Shown here: positions 16,139-24,212 of the stretch, piece after piece
Numbering within the stretch: the stretch's first letter is position 1
How the letters are laid out: every line of letters begins with the position of its first letter
NCBI GenBank assembly: GCA_021791635.1
Contig: JAJYWF010000007.1
Coordinates: forward strand, 1 to 50,176
DNA: 50,176 nt
Reading direction: 5' to 3'
Source: Actinomycetes bacterium
Lineage (GTDB): Bacteria > Actinomycetota > Acidimicrobiia > Acidimicrobiales > RAAP-2
Notes under the pieces: model-generated
Database searches by the model: none
The model's input: only the letters and a program-made list of their open reading frames with translations
Told to the model about the DNA's origin: nothing
Program-made: the position numbers and the translations under genes

Positions 16139-16690
16139 GTGGTCAGCTCGCAAGCCCGAGATCGCCTACTGGTCGCTGCGGTCGAGCACGCCTTGGAACG
16201 GGGCATCGTCGACCTGAGCCTCCGGGAGATCGCTTCGGCGATCGGCACCAGCCATCGGATGCTCATCTACCACTTCGGGTCACGCGAGGGCCTGCTCGTC
16301 GCCGTCGTGCGTGAGGTCGAGCGGCGCGAGCGCGAGAGCATCGGTGCTGCCCCCCTGTCGGTGGCAGACTCCCGTCACCGCTGGGACCACCTGGCCGATC
16401 CGGCGATGCACGGCCAGGAGCGGCTGTTCTTCGAGATCTACGTTCACGCGCTCCTCGGCCGTCCCGGGACCGAGGGCTTCTTGGAGGAAGCGGTCCAGGG
16501 CTGGATCGGACCCATGAGCAAGCTGATGGCCACCGCAGGGTTGGACGAAGCAGCCGCCGGGGCGATCGCCCGTCTTGGCCTGGCAGTCACCAGGGGCCTC
16601 CTGCTCGACCTGTTGGCCACGGGCGACACCACCGGAACGACCCGCGCCTTCGAGCTCTTCACCCAGATACTCGAGCAGATGCTCGAGTAG
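16139..16690 (+). CDS. TetR-family transcriptional regulator
   Basis: A 183-residue repressor. The helix-turn-helix is near residues 28-47 (LREIASAIGTSHRMLIYHFG), followed by REGLLVAVVREVE as in TetR proteins; the C-terminal ligand-binding part is helical and unlike named members. The GTG start appears leaderless. The tandem palindrome just upstream is its probable binding site, controlling itself and the divergent SRPBCC gene. The inducer is unknown; an acyl-CoA or an aromatic or terpenoid ligand would suit the neighbourhood. Confidence 0.9.
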   Translation: MVSSQARDRLLVAAVEHALERGIVDLSLREIASAIGTSHRMLIYHFGSREGLLVAVVREVERRERESIGAAPLSVADSRHRWDHLADPAMHGQERLFFEIYVHALLGRPGTEGFLEEAVQGWIGPMSKLMATAGLDEAAAGAIARLGLAVTRGLLLDLLATGDTTGTTRAFELFTQILEQMLE

Positions 16691-16859
16691 GCGCCGCTCG
16701 AGACGATGCCATGAGTACGAGCTCGTTGCACGCGGCGTTCGGCGACACGACTGGGCTCGTCCTCCCCGGAGACGTCGGCCACCGCGTCGATCCTCCCGAC
16801 GGCACGGAAAAGGAGGCCCGAACTGCCGGTCGCGGGCGCCGCCGTCTCACTTCGACCCG

Positions 16860-17726
16860 TCAGGTGATGTTCGGATGGGAGGAGAGGGCGCGAAGCTTCT
16901 CTTCGTTGAGGAGGAGGAAGATCTTTGACACTCTTCCGTCGCGTTGTTCGCCGGCGACGACGAGGGGAAGGGCACCGTCGATCTCGATCACGAGGGCCGC
17001 TGAGCCGTTGACGGTGGTCTCTCGGAGGCCGGTCATCTCGCCCCGACGGGCGACGTTGATGGCGAAGCGGGCCACCCGGTCTGCACCCACTACCGGCTGA
17101 CGCGCCGCTCTCCGGTCGGGCCCGGCGTCACTGACGAGCACGACGTCGGCATCGAGTAGCTCGAGGGTCTGGTCCAAGTCACCTGCTGCGACCGCAGCCA
17201 GAAGGCGCCGCAGAACGCCGGCGTCGAGGCGCTCGGGCGGCGCCGGCCTCTCTTCACGCAAGTGGCGGCGAGCCCTGGTGGCGATTTGACGGCAGGCCGC
17301 TTCGGTCTTGCCGGTCACCGACGCGATGAGCGCGTACGGCTCTCCGAACACTTCGGCCAGCAGCCATACCGCCCGTTCCGTCGGGTTCAGCCTGTCGAGC
17401 ACCATCAAGAAGCCCAGCGTCAACGACTCCGCCATCTCGGCGTTCTCCTCGGGCCCCCGCTCGACGGCAATCGGCTCGGGAAGCCACGGGCCGACGTAGT
17501 GCTCGCGCCGACGTGCCAACGTTCGCACCCGATCGAGGGCGAGACGGGTCAGTATGGTGGTGAGGTAGGCGGCGGGAGCCTCGACCCTTTCGACGTCGAC
17601 ACGCTGCCAGCGGATCCAGGCTTCCTGCACGACGTCTTCGGCGTCGGTGTAGCTGGCCAAGATGCGATAGGCGAGGCCGAGCAACCGAGGCCGCTCGACG
17701 GCGAACACCTCGTCGGCGCCGGTCAT
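16860..17726 (-). CDS. ECF41-type RNA polymerase sigma factor with SnoaL-like C-terminal domain
   Basis: A 288-residue sigma-70-type factor. Region 2 reads LLGLAYRILASYTDAEDVVQ (about 15-34), region 4 includes LNPTERAVWLLAEVFGEPY and an HTH near 132-150, and a SnoaL-like domain follows from about 165. Marks of the ECF41 group are WLPEP at residues 81-85 between regions 2 and 4, and DAGPDR at 200-205 standing for the DGGGK/R motif of the extension. In this group the C-terminal domain replaces a separate anti-sigma factor. Its start overlaps the stop of the FAD oxidoreductase gene by four bases, so both are one operon. Confidence 0.95.
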   Translation of the reverse strand: MTGADEVFAVERPRLLGLAYRILASYTDAEDVVQEAWIRWQRVDVERVEAPAAYLTTILTRLALDRVRTLARRREHYVGPWLPEPIAVERGPEENAEMAESLTLGFLMVLDRLNPTERAVWLLAEVFGEPYALIASVTGKTEAACRQIATRARRHLREERPAPPERLDAGVLRRLLAAVAAGDLDQTLELLDADVVLVSDAGPDRRAARQPVVGADRVARFAINVARRGEMTGLRETTVNGSAALVIEIDGALPLVVAGEQRDGRVSKIFLLLNEEKLRALSSHPNIT

Positions 17727-19012
17727 CGCCCCACCATGGCACCCAACGGTGTTCGCACGCTGACCGCTCGGAGTGCTGCCGCACGACCAGCGGCTTCGCC
17801 GCTCGCCAAGGCAGCGTCGGCGAGCTGTCCGATCGGTCCGATCCAGTCGCCGGCCAGGAACAGCCCGTCAGCTCCGGCCGAATCGATGGCCGGGCGTCCG
17901 GTGAGCCCGGATCCCGGACGTGGCACGGCGTGACAGGCCGTCATCTCGTGGAGGAATCGTTGGACGACGACGTCGTGCTCGCGGACACCGCATCGCCGAG
18001 CGAGCGCCCACAGCTCGGGACGATCCTCGCGGGTGGTCCGGGCCCCGTAGCGCATGACGTGCACGACGGCCCCGTTCGCCGGGGCGAGGCGGGCGTTCGG
18101 GCTGTGCGTGGAGAAGTACAGCGGCTGGTCGAGCCCGTACGCGACCTTGGTCGGGGGCGGCCGGGAGAGACCGAGGTCGAGGCATGCCACCGTCGCAGAT
18201 GTGCCGAGCTCCCACGCCGGGGCGGCGGGGAGGATGGCGCGCGCCGCCTCGGGGCTGCCGACGGCGATCACCACTGCGGCCGCCCGCACATCGGCAGCCG
18301 GCGTCTTCACCTCCCACATGCCCAGCCTGTCTTCCTGGACGGCCGCGACCCGTGCTCCTTCAGCGATCTGGACTCCGGCACTCGCTGCCGCGTCGGTGAG
18401 CCCGGCAACGAGCGTCTGCCAGCCCCCGTCGAGATAGAGGACGCCTTCCTTGGCTGCCAACTGGAGCTGTCCCACGGCAGCATCGGCGGAGATGAGGCCG
18501 AGCTCGCCGACATACGTGGTGACTCTGATGAGCCCCGACAGCACCGCAGCTCCACCGGACGTGAGGCCCTGAGTGGCAATCCACTCGGCGGCGCTCTGCG
18601 AGGCGAGCGGCGCGATCTCGAGCCTCGCCAACCCCCTGAGGAGCCGGGCGAGACGCAGCTTGTCCCCGACGCCCACCAGTGATGATCGCAACAGCGACAA
18701 CGCCGACGTTGGCAGCGTCCGGAGGCTGGCTGTTGCCTCGCGGTATCCGGTGACGGCAGCTGGCGGAGGTGACCCGTGGGGCTCGACACCCAGCCGACGG
18801 AGCACGCCCACGCCAGCTCCTGCCCGGTACAGGGCATGTGGACCCTGATTGAGCACGTAACCACGACGCACGTCGCTTCGCGCTCGGCCACCCGCAGTAC
18901 GGATATCACAGAGCACCACCGACGCACCGTTGCGTGCCGCGACGGTGGCGGCCGCCAACCCGGCAAGACCCGCACCCACGATCGCTACATCGGCATCGAT
19001 TGACTCGCCCAT
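17723..19012 (-). CDS. FAD-dependent oxidoreductase (phytoene desaturase-like), ECF41 partner
   Basis: A 429-residue flavoprotein. The dinucleotide-binding site is VAIVGAGLAGLAAATVAARN (GxGxxG at 13-18), followed by GGRARSDVRRGYVLNQGPHA, the second FAD contact of the amine oxidase/phytoene desaturase superfamily, and the C-terminal GADGLFLAGDWIGP. The substrate is not known. ECF41 sigma genes usually sit beside a carboxymuconolactone decarboxylase, oxidoreductase or epimerase gene that is their main target; this is the oxidoreductase form. The gene is first in the operon, 31 bases downstream of a sequence that matches the ECF41 promoter. Confidence 0.92.
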   Translation of the reverse strand: MGESIDADVAIVGAGLAGLAAATVAARNGASVVLCDIRTAGGRARSDVRRGYVLNQGPHALYRAGAGVGVLRRLGVEPHGSPPPAAVTGYREATASLRTLPTSALSLLRSSLVGVGDKLRLARLLRGLARLEIAPLASQSAAEWIATQGLTSGGAAVLSGLIRVTTYVGELGLISADAAVGQLQLAAKEGVLYLDGGWQTLVAGLTDAAASAGVQIAEGARVAAVQEDRLGMWEVKTPAADVRAAAVVIAVGSPEAARAILPAAPAWELGTSATVACLDLGLSRPPPTKVAYGLDQPLYFSTHSPNARLAPANGAVVHVMRYGARTTREDRPELWALARRCGVREHDVVVQRFLHEMTACHAVPRPGSGLTGRPAIDSAGADGLFLAGDWIGPIGQLADAALASGEAAGRAAALRAVSVRTPLGAMVGR

Positions 19013-19043
19013 GGGGACCTCCCTCGTTCGGCTTCGTCAACCT

Positions 19044-19070
19044 GACGCCACTACCCCGGACTTTGTGACA
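19044..19070 (-). promoter_or_regulatory. ECF41-type promoter, TGTCACA-N16-CGTC
   Basis: On the minus strand TGTCACA (19070-19064) and CGTC (19047-19044) are separated by 16 bases, 31 bases before the oxidoreductase start. This equals the known ECF41 promoter consensus and spacing as I recall it, so the sigma factor probably drives its own operon. Confidence 0.8.
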
Positions 19071-19185
19071 TGTGCTTCGACCACGCACACATCACCCGAG
19101 CCTGACCCCGGGCCAAATTGACCTCAGAGCCACGGCCGAGCACCCGGGCTCGGGGATTCGTCAGTTCCAATGCACGTCACCGACG

Positions 19186-21330
19186 TCACTCGACCTCTGC
19201 GGCTCTGCTCCTGCCTTGTAACCCGCTCGGCCACCACAGCCGAGGTCCGATGTCGATGGCGAGAGCCGGCACGAGAGCAGAGCGAACCAAGATGGTGTCG
19301 ACGAGCACTCCGAAAGCGACGAGGAAACCGATCTCGGTCAGGGCGATGAGCGGAAGCACGCCGAGCACGGCGAAGGTGGCCGCGAGGACGATTCCAGCCG
19401 AGGTGATGACGCCACCGGAGACCGACAGCCCGCGAACGACTCCGGTGACGGCGCCATGCTCGGCTTCCTCTTTGACCCTGGCCATCAAGAACACGTTGTA
19501 GTCGACGCCCAGCGCCACCAGGAAGACAAACCCGAGAATGGGGACCGTCGGATCGAAGCCCGGAAAGCCAAAGAGGTATCGGAACACCAAGGAGGAGATC
19601 CCGAGCGATCCGAGGTAGGAGAGCACCACGGTCGCGCTCAGCAACGCGGGAGCGACGATCGAGCCCAGGAACAGGCCAAGCATCAGGACCACGACGGCCA
19701 GGATGACCGGAAGCAGGAGCTCGCGATCATGGGTGGCGGCGGCAGCCAGGTCAATGTTCGTGGCGGTCTCGCCTCCGACAAGCGCATCAGGTCCGACAGC
19801 TCGCACCAATCGTTGTCGGAGAAGTCCGACGGTGTGCTGGGCCCCCGGCGAGGTGGGTGGGTCGGAAAGGACCGCCTGGATCAGCACGGCATCACCCACT
19901 GGTTCTGGAGCGGATACCTCTGCGACTCCCGGCGTTGCCCGGGCCGTCGCTCCGGCCAAGCCGGCAGCGCCCGGGGGGCGGACCAGAATTGTGGCCGGGG
20001 CACTGGTCCCAGCGGGGAAACTGGCAGCGAGAAGGGTCTGTGCCTCGACCGACCCGACGGTGCCTCGGAAGCCATTCTGCTGGTCGACGCCACCACGGTA
20101 CGAGAAGAGACCGAGAGCACCGACGGTCAAAGCAACGGCGACGGTGACCCAGATGACCCGACGCCGGGCCGGGATCCATTCGGCCACCGCACCCCAGAAA
20201 CGAATGCCTGCGTGTTGGTCTACTCCGGCTTTCGGGACGAAGGGCCAGAACACCCGCCGGCCCAGGGCCAGGATTAGGGAGGGAAGGAGGACGAGCTGGG
20301 CCACAAGGGCACAGAAGATGCCGGCCGCACACGCTGGACCGAGAGCTGCAATGTCGTTGAGCTGGGCCAGGACCAGGCACACCAGGGAGAAGATGACCGT
20401 GATGCCCGAAGTGGCGATCGCCGGACCAGCACGGCGCAGCGCCACGGCCATCGCCTGGTGCGGGTCGTCGTGGTGGCGAAGCTCTTCGCGATATCGGGCC
20501 AGAAGCAAGAGCGCATAGTCGGTGCCGGCCCCGAACACGAGCACGGTCAGGATCCCGACGGTCATGCCGTTGACGACGAAACCGTTCGTGGCGAGCAGGT
20601 AGGCGAACCCTTGAGACCAGCTGGCAGCGAAGAGGACCGAGACCAGGGGCACCAGCCACAGGAAAGGGCTTCGGTAGACAAGGAGCAAGATGATCGCCAC
20701 CACCGCGACGGTCGCTCCGAGCAGTTTGCCGTCGATGCCGGCAAAGGCATTCAGGGCATCTGCGGCCGACCCGGCCGGACCCCCCACCGCCGCTCGGAGG
20801 GCGTGAGGGGAAGTTCCGGGGACGCCGGGCGCTGGGGCGAACTTGCCGACTATCCGCCGGATCGCGGCAACGTCGCTGGAGAGCGTTGTCTGCGACGTCC
20901 TCGTGGAGATGGGAACCGAGAAATATGCCGCATCGCCGTCGCCGGCAACCACGATCGGCTCGGGCCCCTCAACCCCCGGGAGGCGTCTGGCTGCGATCTC
21001 GCGGCGAGAAGAAGCGATCGCAGTACGGTCGGTGCCGGTCAATCCCCCCGAGCGTGCGAAGACCACCACCGCCGGAGTGCTCGAAGCCTTGACATGGCTC
21101 TGGAGGTACGAGAGCACGGCGGTCGACGGCGCTCCGGTAGGGAGGAAGCTCGTCGGAGAATTGTCCTCCAGCGGCGCCAGCTTCCCCGCCAGAGGACCGA
21201 CCAGGGCCACGGTCACCACCCCGATCACGAGCACCACCCACTTCGATCGGTGGCCGGTGACGACCGTGACCAGGGCACCGGCCAGCCCTTTCGGTCCGAA
21301 GCGGCGATAACGTGCCTTCCGTGATGTCAC
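19186..21330 (-). CDS. MmpL/RND-family transporter
   Basis: A 714-residue inner-membrane exporter of the MMPL group. Two repeated halves are visible, each with a first membrane helix, a periplasmic domain, and a cluster of five helices. Key segments are WVVLVIGVVTVALVG near residue 29, the GAGTDYALLLLARYREELR motif of half one, and its counterpart ALGVDYNVFLMARVKEEAEH in half two; both Asp-Tyr pairs belong to the proton relay. The GTG at 21330 is chosen because a longer frame runs over the divergent regulator; a TAGTGT hexamer lies seven bases upstream. Substrates of such pumps are lipids or drugs; control by the divergent TetR is expected. Confidence 0.93.
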   Translation of the reverse strand: MTSRKARYRRFGPKGLAGALVTVVTGHRSKWVVLVIGVVTVALVGPLAGKLAPLEDNSPTSFLPTGAPSTAVLSYLQSHVKASSTPAVVVFARSGGLTGTDRTAIASSRREIAARRLPGVEGPEPIVVAGDGDAAYFSVPISTRTSQTTLSSDVAAIRRIVGKFAPAPGVPGTSPHALRAAVGGPAGSAADALNAFAGIDGKLLGATVAVVAIILLLVYRSPFLWLVPLVSVLFAASWSQGFAYLLATNGFVVNGMTVGILTVLVFGAGTDYALLLLARYREELRHHDDPHQAMAVALRRAGPAIATSGITVIFSLVCLVLAQLNDIAALGPACAAGIFCALVAQLVLLPSLILALGRRVFWPFVPKAGVDQHAGIRFWGAVAEWIPARRRVIWVTVAVALTVGALGLFSYRGGVDQQNGFRGTVGSVEAQTLLAASFPAGTSAPATILVRPPGAAGLAGATARATPGVAEVSAPEPVGDAVLIQAVLSDPPTSPGAQHTVGLLRQRLVRAVGPDALVGGETATNIDLAAAATHDRELLLPVILAVVVLMLGLFLGSIVAPALLSATVVLSYLGSLGISSLVFRYLFGFPGFDPTVPILGFVFLVALGVDYNVFLMARVKEEAEHGAVTGVVRGLSVSGGVITSAGIVLAATFAVLGVLPLIALTEIGFLVAFGVLVDTILVRSALVPALAIDIGPRLWWPSGLQGRSRAAEVE

Positions 21331-21332
21331 AC

Positions 21333-21370
21333 GTCTTACACTATGTCGGACCGTAGACACTCTGTAAGAC
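21333..21370. promoter_or_regulatory. Inverted repeat over the mmpL/tetR divergent starts
   Basis: GTCTTACA (21333-21340) and TGTAAGAC (21363-21370) are perfect inverted copies 22 bases apart. The left arm overlaps the mmpL promoter and the right arm lies within the first codons of the regulator gene, so one bound dimer pair could stop both genes. Confidence 0.65.
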
Positions 21371-21990
21371 GCAGAGAAGGTGGTCGGTGGGCCGACGTTC
21401 TCGACGAGCATCGGGCTGCCCAGGTCAGCCACATCTTGACCGTGGCCTTCGACCTGCTGCGCGAACGGGGAGTGGCGGCGCTCACCATGTCCGCCGTCGC
21501 GGAGCGGGCCGGCATCTCCCGGGCCACCCTGTACCACTACTTTCCCGATGTCGATGCCTTGCTCAGCGCTTGGGTTGGACGGGAGATCGGAGAGTCGATC
21601 ACGGCGATGCTCGCCGAAGCCACCACCATCGCTGACCCGCTCGAACGGATCGAACACCTCGTGACGGCCCAAGCACTGGCGTTCGAGAGCCAGGACCACC
21701 GCCTGTCCGCCGAGCACTTCGAGACCGAAGCTGGTTCACCCGCCGTGCGACGCGAGGTGGCTGCCCAGCTGGCGCCCCTACGCCAATTTCTCACCGACAC
21801 CATTTCGGAAGCGGACCAGGCTGGACTGCTCAGAACCCGGGTCGATCCGTCACTAGGCGCCGACCTCGTGCTTGGGATCCTCGGAGCTCTACGACGTCAC
21901 ATCGTGGGAAGGCGGCTGACTGCCGACGAGGCTGTTCCCATCGTGATGGAGCTCCTCACCTCGGGCTGGTTCCACGCGCAGAAGAAGTGA
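21343..21990 (+). CDS. TetR-family regulator of the divergent MmpL transporter
   Basis: A 215-residue repressor with the HTH at about residues 46-66 (MSAVAERAGISRATLYHYF) followed by DVDALLSAWVGREIGE. The C-terminal half is helical with a TetR_C-like pattern and ends in GWFHAQKK. The start at ATG 21343 is only 12 bases from the mmpL GTG and no later ATG or GTG lies before the HTH, so the N-terminal basic stretch DRRHSVRRREGGRW is probably real. It is the natural repressor of the efflux gene and itself. Confidence 0.92.
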   Translation: MSDRRHSVRRREGGRWADVLDEHRAAQVSHILTVAFDLLRERGVAALTMSAVAERAGISRATLYHYFPDVDALLSAWVGREIGESITAMLAEATTIADPLERIEHLVTAQALAFESQDHRLSAEHFETEAGSPAVRREVAAQLAPLRQFLTDTISEADQAGLLRTRVDPSLGADLVLGILGALRRHIVGRRLTADEAVPIVMELLTSGWFHAQKK

Positions 21991-22214
21991 TCGGGTGGAA
22001 ATTCCGGCGACCCGGCCGGCCCATGCCCAGCGGGTGACACGGCACAAACGGGCCGATCCACCCCGGAGCGGCCGGGCCGTGTCGAGCGCTCGCTCACCCC
22101 AGAGCCCCGTCCCCGCAGGAGCCGCCGACCATAAGAATTTACCGAGCAGCACGGTAGCGCCCGGGGTCGCGGCCACGAGGGCTCAAGCTAAGGTCATCTC
22201 CGAGACGGCCGCAC

Positions 22215-22250
22215 CTCGGGAGCCGGCTCGGGAGCCGGCTCGGGAGCCGG
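22215..22250. repeat. Three tandem 12-base repeats before the ABC ATPase gene
   Basis: CTCGGGAGCCGG is present three times without a gap, ending 26 bases before the ATG at 22277. The 286-base region from 21991 holds no gene I can support; a weak TAAGGT hexamer stands at 22189. Confidence 0.75.
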
Positions 22251-22276
22251 GACGTCCCCGGGAAAGTGGGCATTCC

Positions 22277-23245
22277 ATGATCGAAGCCAGGGGTCTCGTC
22301 AAGCGGTACGGACCCACGGTCGCCGTGGACCATCTGTCGTTCGACGTCGTGGCCGGACAGGTGACGGGGTTCCTCGGGCCCAATGGCTCGGGCAAGTCGA
22401 CGACGATGCGGATGATCATGGGGCTCGACGAGCCCGACGAGGGATCGGTGACGATCGACGGGAAGATGTACCGGGACCTGGCGTGGCCGCTACGAGAGGT
22501 CGGAGCGCTCCTCGAGGCCAAGGCCATCCACCCGGGCCGCAGCGCGTACCACCATCTGCTGGCCTTGGCCCAGACCAACGACATCAGTCGGGGACGGATC
22601 GACGAGGTGATCGAGCTGGTGGGGCTCGGTGCGGTGGCTCGCAAACGAGCCGGCACCTACTCGCTCGGTATGGGACAACGCCTGGGGATTGCCGCTGCCC
22701 TCCTGGGCGATCCCAAGGTGCTCCTCTTCGATGAGCCGGTCAATGGACTGGATCCAGAGGGAATCCGGTGGGTGCGCAACCTGCTGAAGCACCTGGCGGC
22801 CGAAGGTCGCACCGTCCTGGTCTCCAGCCACTTGATGAGCGAGATGGCGCTCACCGCCGACCATCTCGTGGTCATCGGTCGGGGACGCCTGATCGCCGCC
22901 ATGCCTGTCTCGGACTTCATCGCCCAGAGCTCCGAGCAGAGCGTCCGGGTGCGCACGCCTCACGCCGATGACTTGACGGCACGGATCCGGAGTGCCGGGG
23001 GGCGCGTCCAGAGCGACGAAGATGGTGCCCTCCGGGTCACCGGCATGTCGGCCGAGTCGATCGGGGACCTCGCCGCAGCGGCGAGTATCGCCCTGCACGA
23101 GCTGTCCCCGCAGAGCGCCTCGCTCGAGGAGGTCTTCATGGAACTGACCTACGACAGCGTCGAGTTCCAGGGAGGGGGCTTTGGTGCCGGACCCCCCGGT
23201 GCCGAGTTCCCGGATGCCGCACCCTTCGTCCCGGCAGAAGCGTGA
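22277..23245 (+). CDS. ABC transporter ATP-binding protein
   Basis: A 322-residue ATPase of the drug/bacitracin-export class. Walker A is GPNGSGKST (residues 34-42), the signature motif is YSLGMGQRLGIA, Walker B with its glutamate is VLLFDEPVNGLDPEG, and the switch histidine is in VLVSSHLMSEM. A C-terminal extension of about 100 residues is typical of the class. ATG 22277 is preferred to a long upstream in-frame extension that has no homology. The permease gene begins seven bases after its stop, making a two-gene exporter. The cargo is unknown. Confidence 0.95.
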   Translation: MIEARGLVKRYGPTVAVDHLSFDVVAGQVTGFLGPNGSGKSTTMRMIMGLDEPDEGSVTIDGKMYRDLAWPLREVGALLEAKAIHPGRSAYHHLLALAQTNDISRGRIDEVIELVGLGAVARKRAGTYSLGMGQRLGIAAALLGDPKVLLFDEPVNGLDPEGIRWVRNLLKHLAAEGRTVLVSSHLMSEMALTADHLVVIGRGRLIAAMPVSDFIAQSSEQSVRVRTPHADDLTARIRSAGGRVQSDEDGALRVTGMSAESIGDLAAAASIALHELSPQSASLEEVFMELTYDSVEFQGGGFGAGPPGAEFPDAAPFVPAEA

Positions 23246-23252
23246 TTCGCCG

Positions 23253-24149
23253 ATGATCGCGCCCACGCCTCCGGTCTCACCTTCCTCGCTGTACCCACCG
23301 ACGCCCGGCACCTTGGGCGACGCTGCTCCCCGAGAGCTGGAGCCAGGGTATGGTGCCCACTACCGCCTGCGCGGGGTGCTTCATTCGGAGTGGACGAAGC
23401 TCCGAAGCGTGCGGTCGACCACGTGGAGCCTGGTGGTGACCGCGGTCCTGGTCATAGGGATCGGGATCCTGGCCACGGCCACCGAAGCCGCCCGTTGGTC
23501 CCACGAGACAGTCCTGAGGCGCCTGACCTTCGACCCCACCAGCCTGAGCCTTACCGGCCTCCTCCTCGGCCAACTTGCCATCGGCGTCCTCGGCATCCTG
23601 GTGATGACCGCCGAGTATGGGAGCGGCACCATCCGGGCCACCTTCGCCGCCATTCCCAACCGGCTTCTGGTGCTCGTGGCCAAGACCGCCGTGTACGCCG
23701 TGGTGGCGCTGGTGGTGAGCGAGGCACTCGCCTTCGCCGCCTTCGCCATCGGGCAGCTGATCCTCACCGGATCGACCCCCCACGCGGTGCTGGGCCAGCC
23801 CGGTGTGCTGCGGGCCGTCGCCGGTGGGGGCCTCTACTTGGCTGTGCTGGGGCTCTTGGCGCTGGGCATTGCCACCATCGTCCGCCATACCGCCGGCGCC
23901 ATCAGCGCGTTCGTCGGAGTCCTTTTCATCCTCCCGTTGATCGTCCAGGCTCTTCCCACGTCGATCAGCAATGCCGTGGCCAGGTACCTCCCAGCCGTCA
24001 TCGGGGTGCGGATGATGACGGTCCACGTCGGATTTCGCGGCAACGACGCACCGACGTTCGGACCTTGGGTCGGGTTGGCCATCCTGGTCGGCTACGCGGT
24101 TGTCGTCCTCGCCGTCGGCGCCTGGCTCCTGGTCCGCAGGGACGCCTGA
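23253..24149 (+). CDS. ABC transporter permease (ABC-2 type)
   Basis: A 298-residue membrane protein with about six helices and the ABC-2 start pattern LRGVLHSEWTKLRSVRSTTW before helix one. Other segments: SLVVTAVLVIGIGILATATE, LLLGQLAIGVLGILVMTAEY followed by GSGTIRATFAAIPNR, which is a mark of this permease type, VVALVVSEALAFAAFAIGQL, LGLLALGIATIVRHTAGAIS, and a last helix VGYAVVVLAVGAWLLVRRDA. The front 45 residues are Pro-rich and cytoplasmic. It works with the ATPase gene just upstream as an exporter. Confidence 0.88.
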   Translation: MIAPTPPVSPSSLYPPTPGTLGDAAPRELEPGYGAHYRLRGVLHSEWTKLRSVRSTTWSLVVTAVLVIGIGILATATEAARWSHETVLRRLTFDPTSLSLTGLLLGQLAIGVLGILVMTAEYGSGTIRATFAAIPNRLLVLVAKTAVYAVVALVVSEALAFAAFAIGQLILTGSTPHAVLGQPGVLRAVAGGGLYLAVLGLLALGIATIVRHTAGAISAFVGVLFILPLIVQALPTSISNAVARYLPAVIGVRMMTVHVGFRGNDAPTFGPWVGLAILVGYAVVVLAVGAWLLVRRDA

Positions 24150-24200
24150 GCTCCGTCCTCGACACCCGGTAGAGCTCGCTCGCACCGATCGGACGTCGAT

Positions 24201-24206
24201 TACGTT
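24201..24206 (+). promoter_or_regulatory. Candidate -10 hexamer TACGTT, leaderless start
   Basis: TACGTT ends six bases before the GTG at 24213, and no ribosome binding site is present. It suggests the glycosidase gene has its own start and is not only an extension of the ABC transcript. Confidence 0.5.
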
Positions 24207-24212
24207 GGGACG

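Noticed and set aside
16691-16859. Short + strand open frame from 16711 past the TetR gene
   Set aside because: It runs antisense into the sigma factor gene, has no ribosome binding site and no family match.
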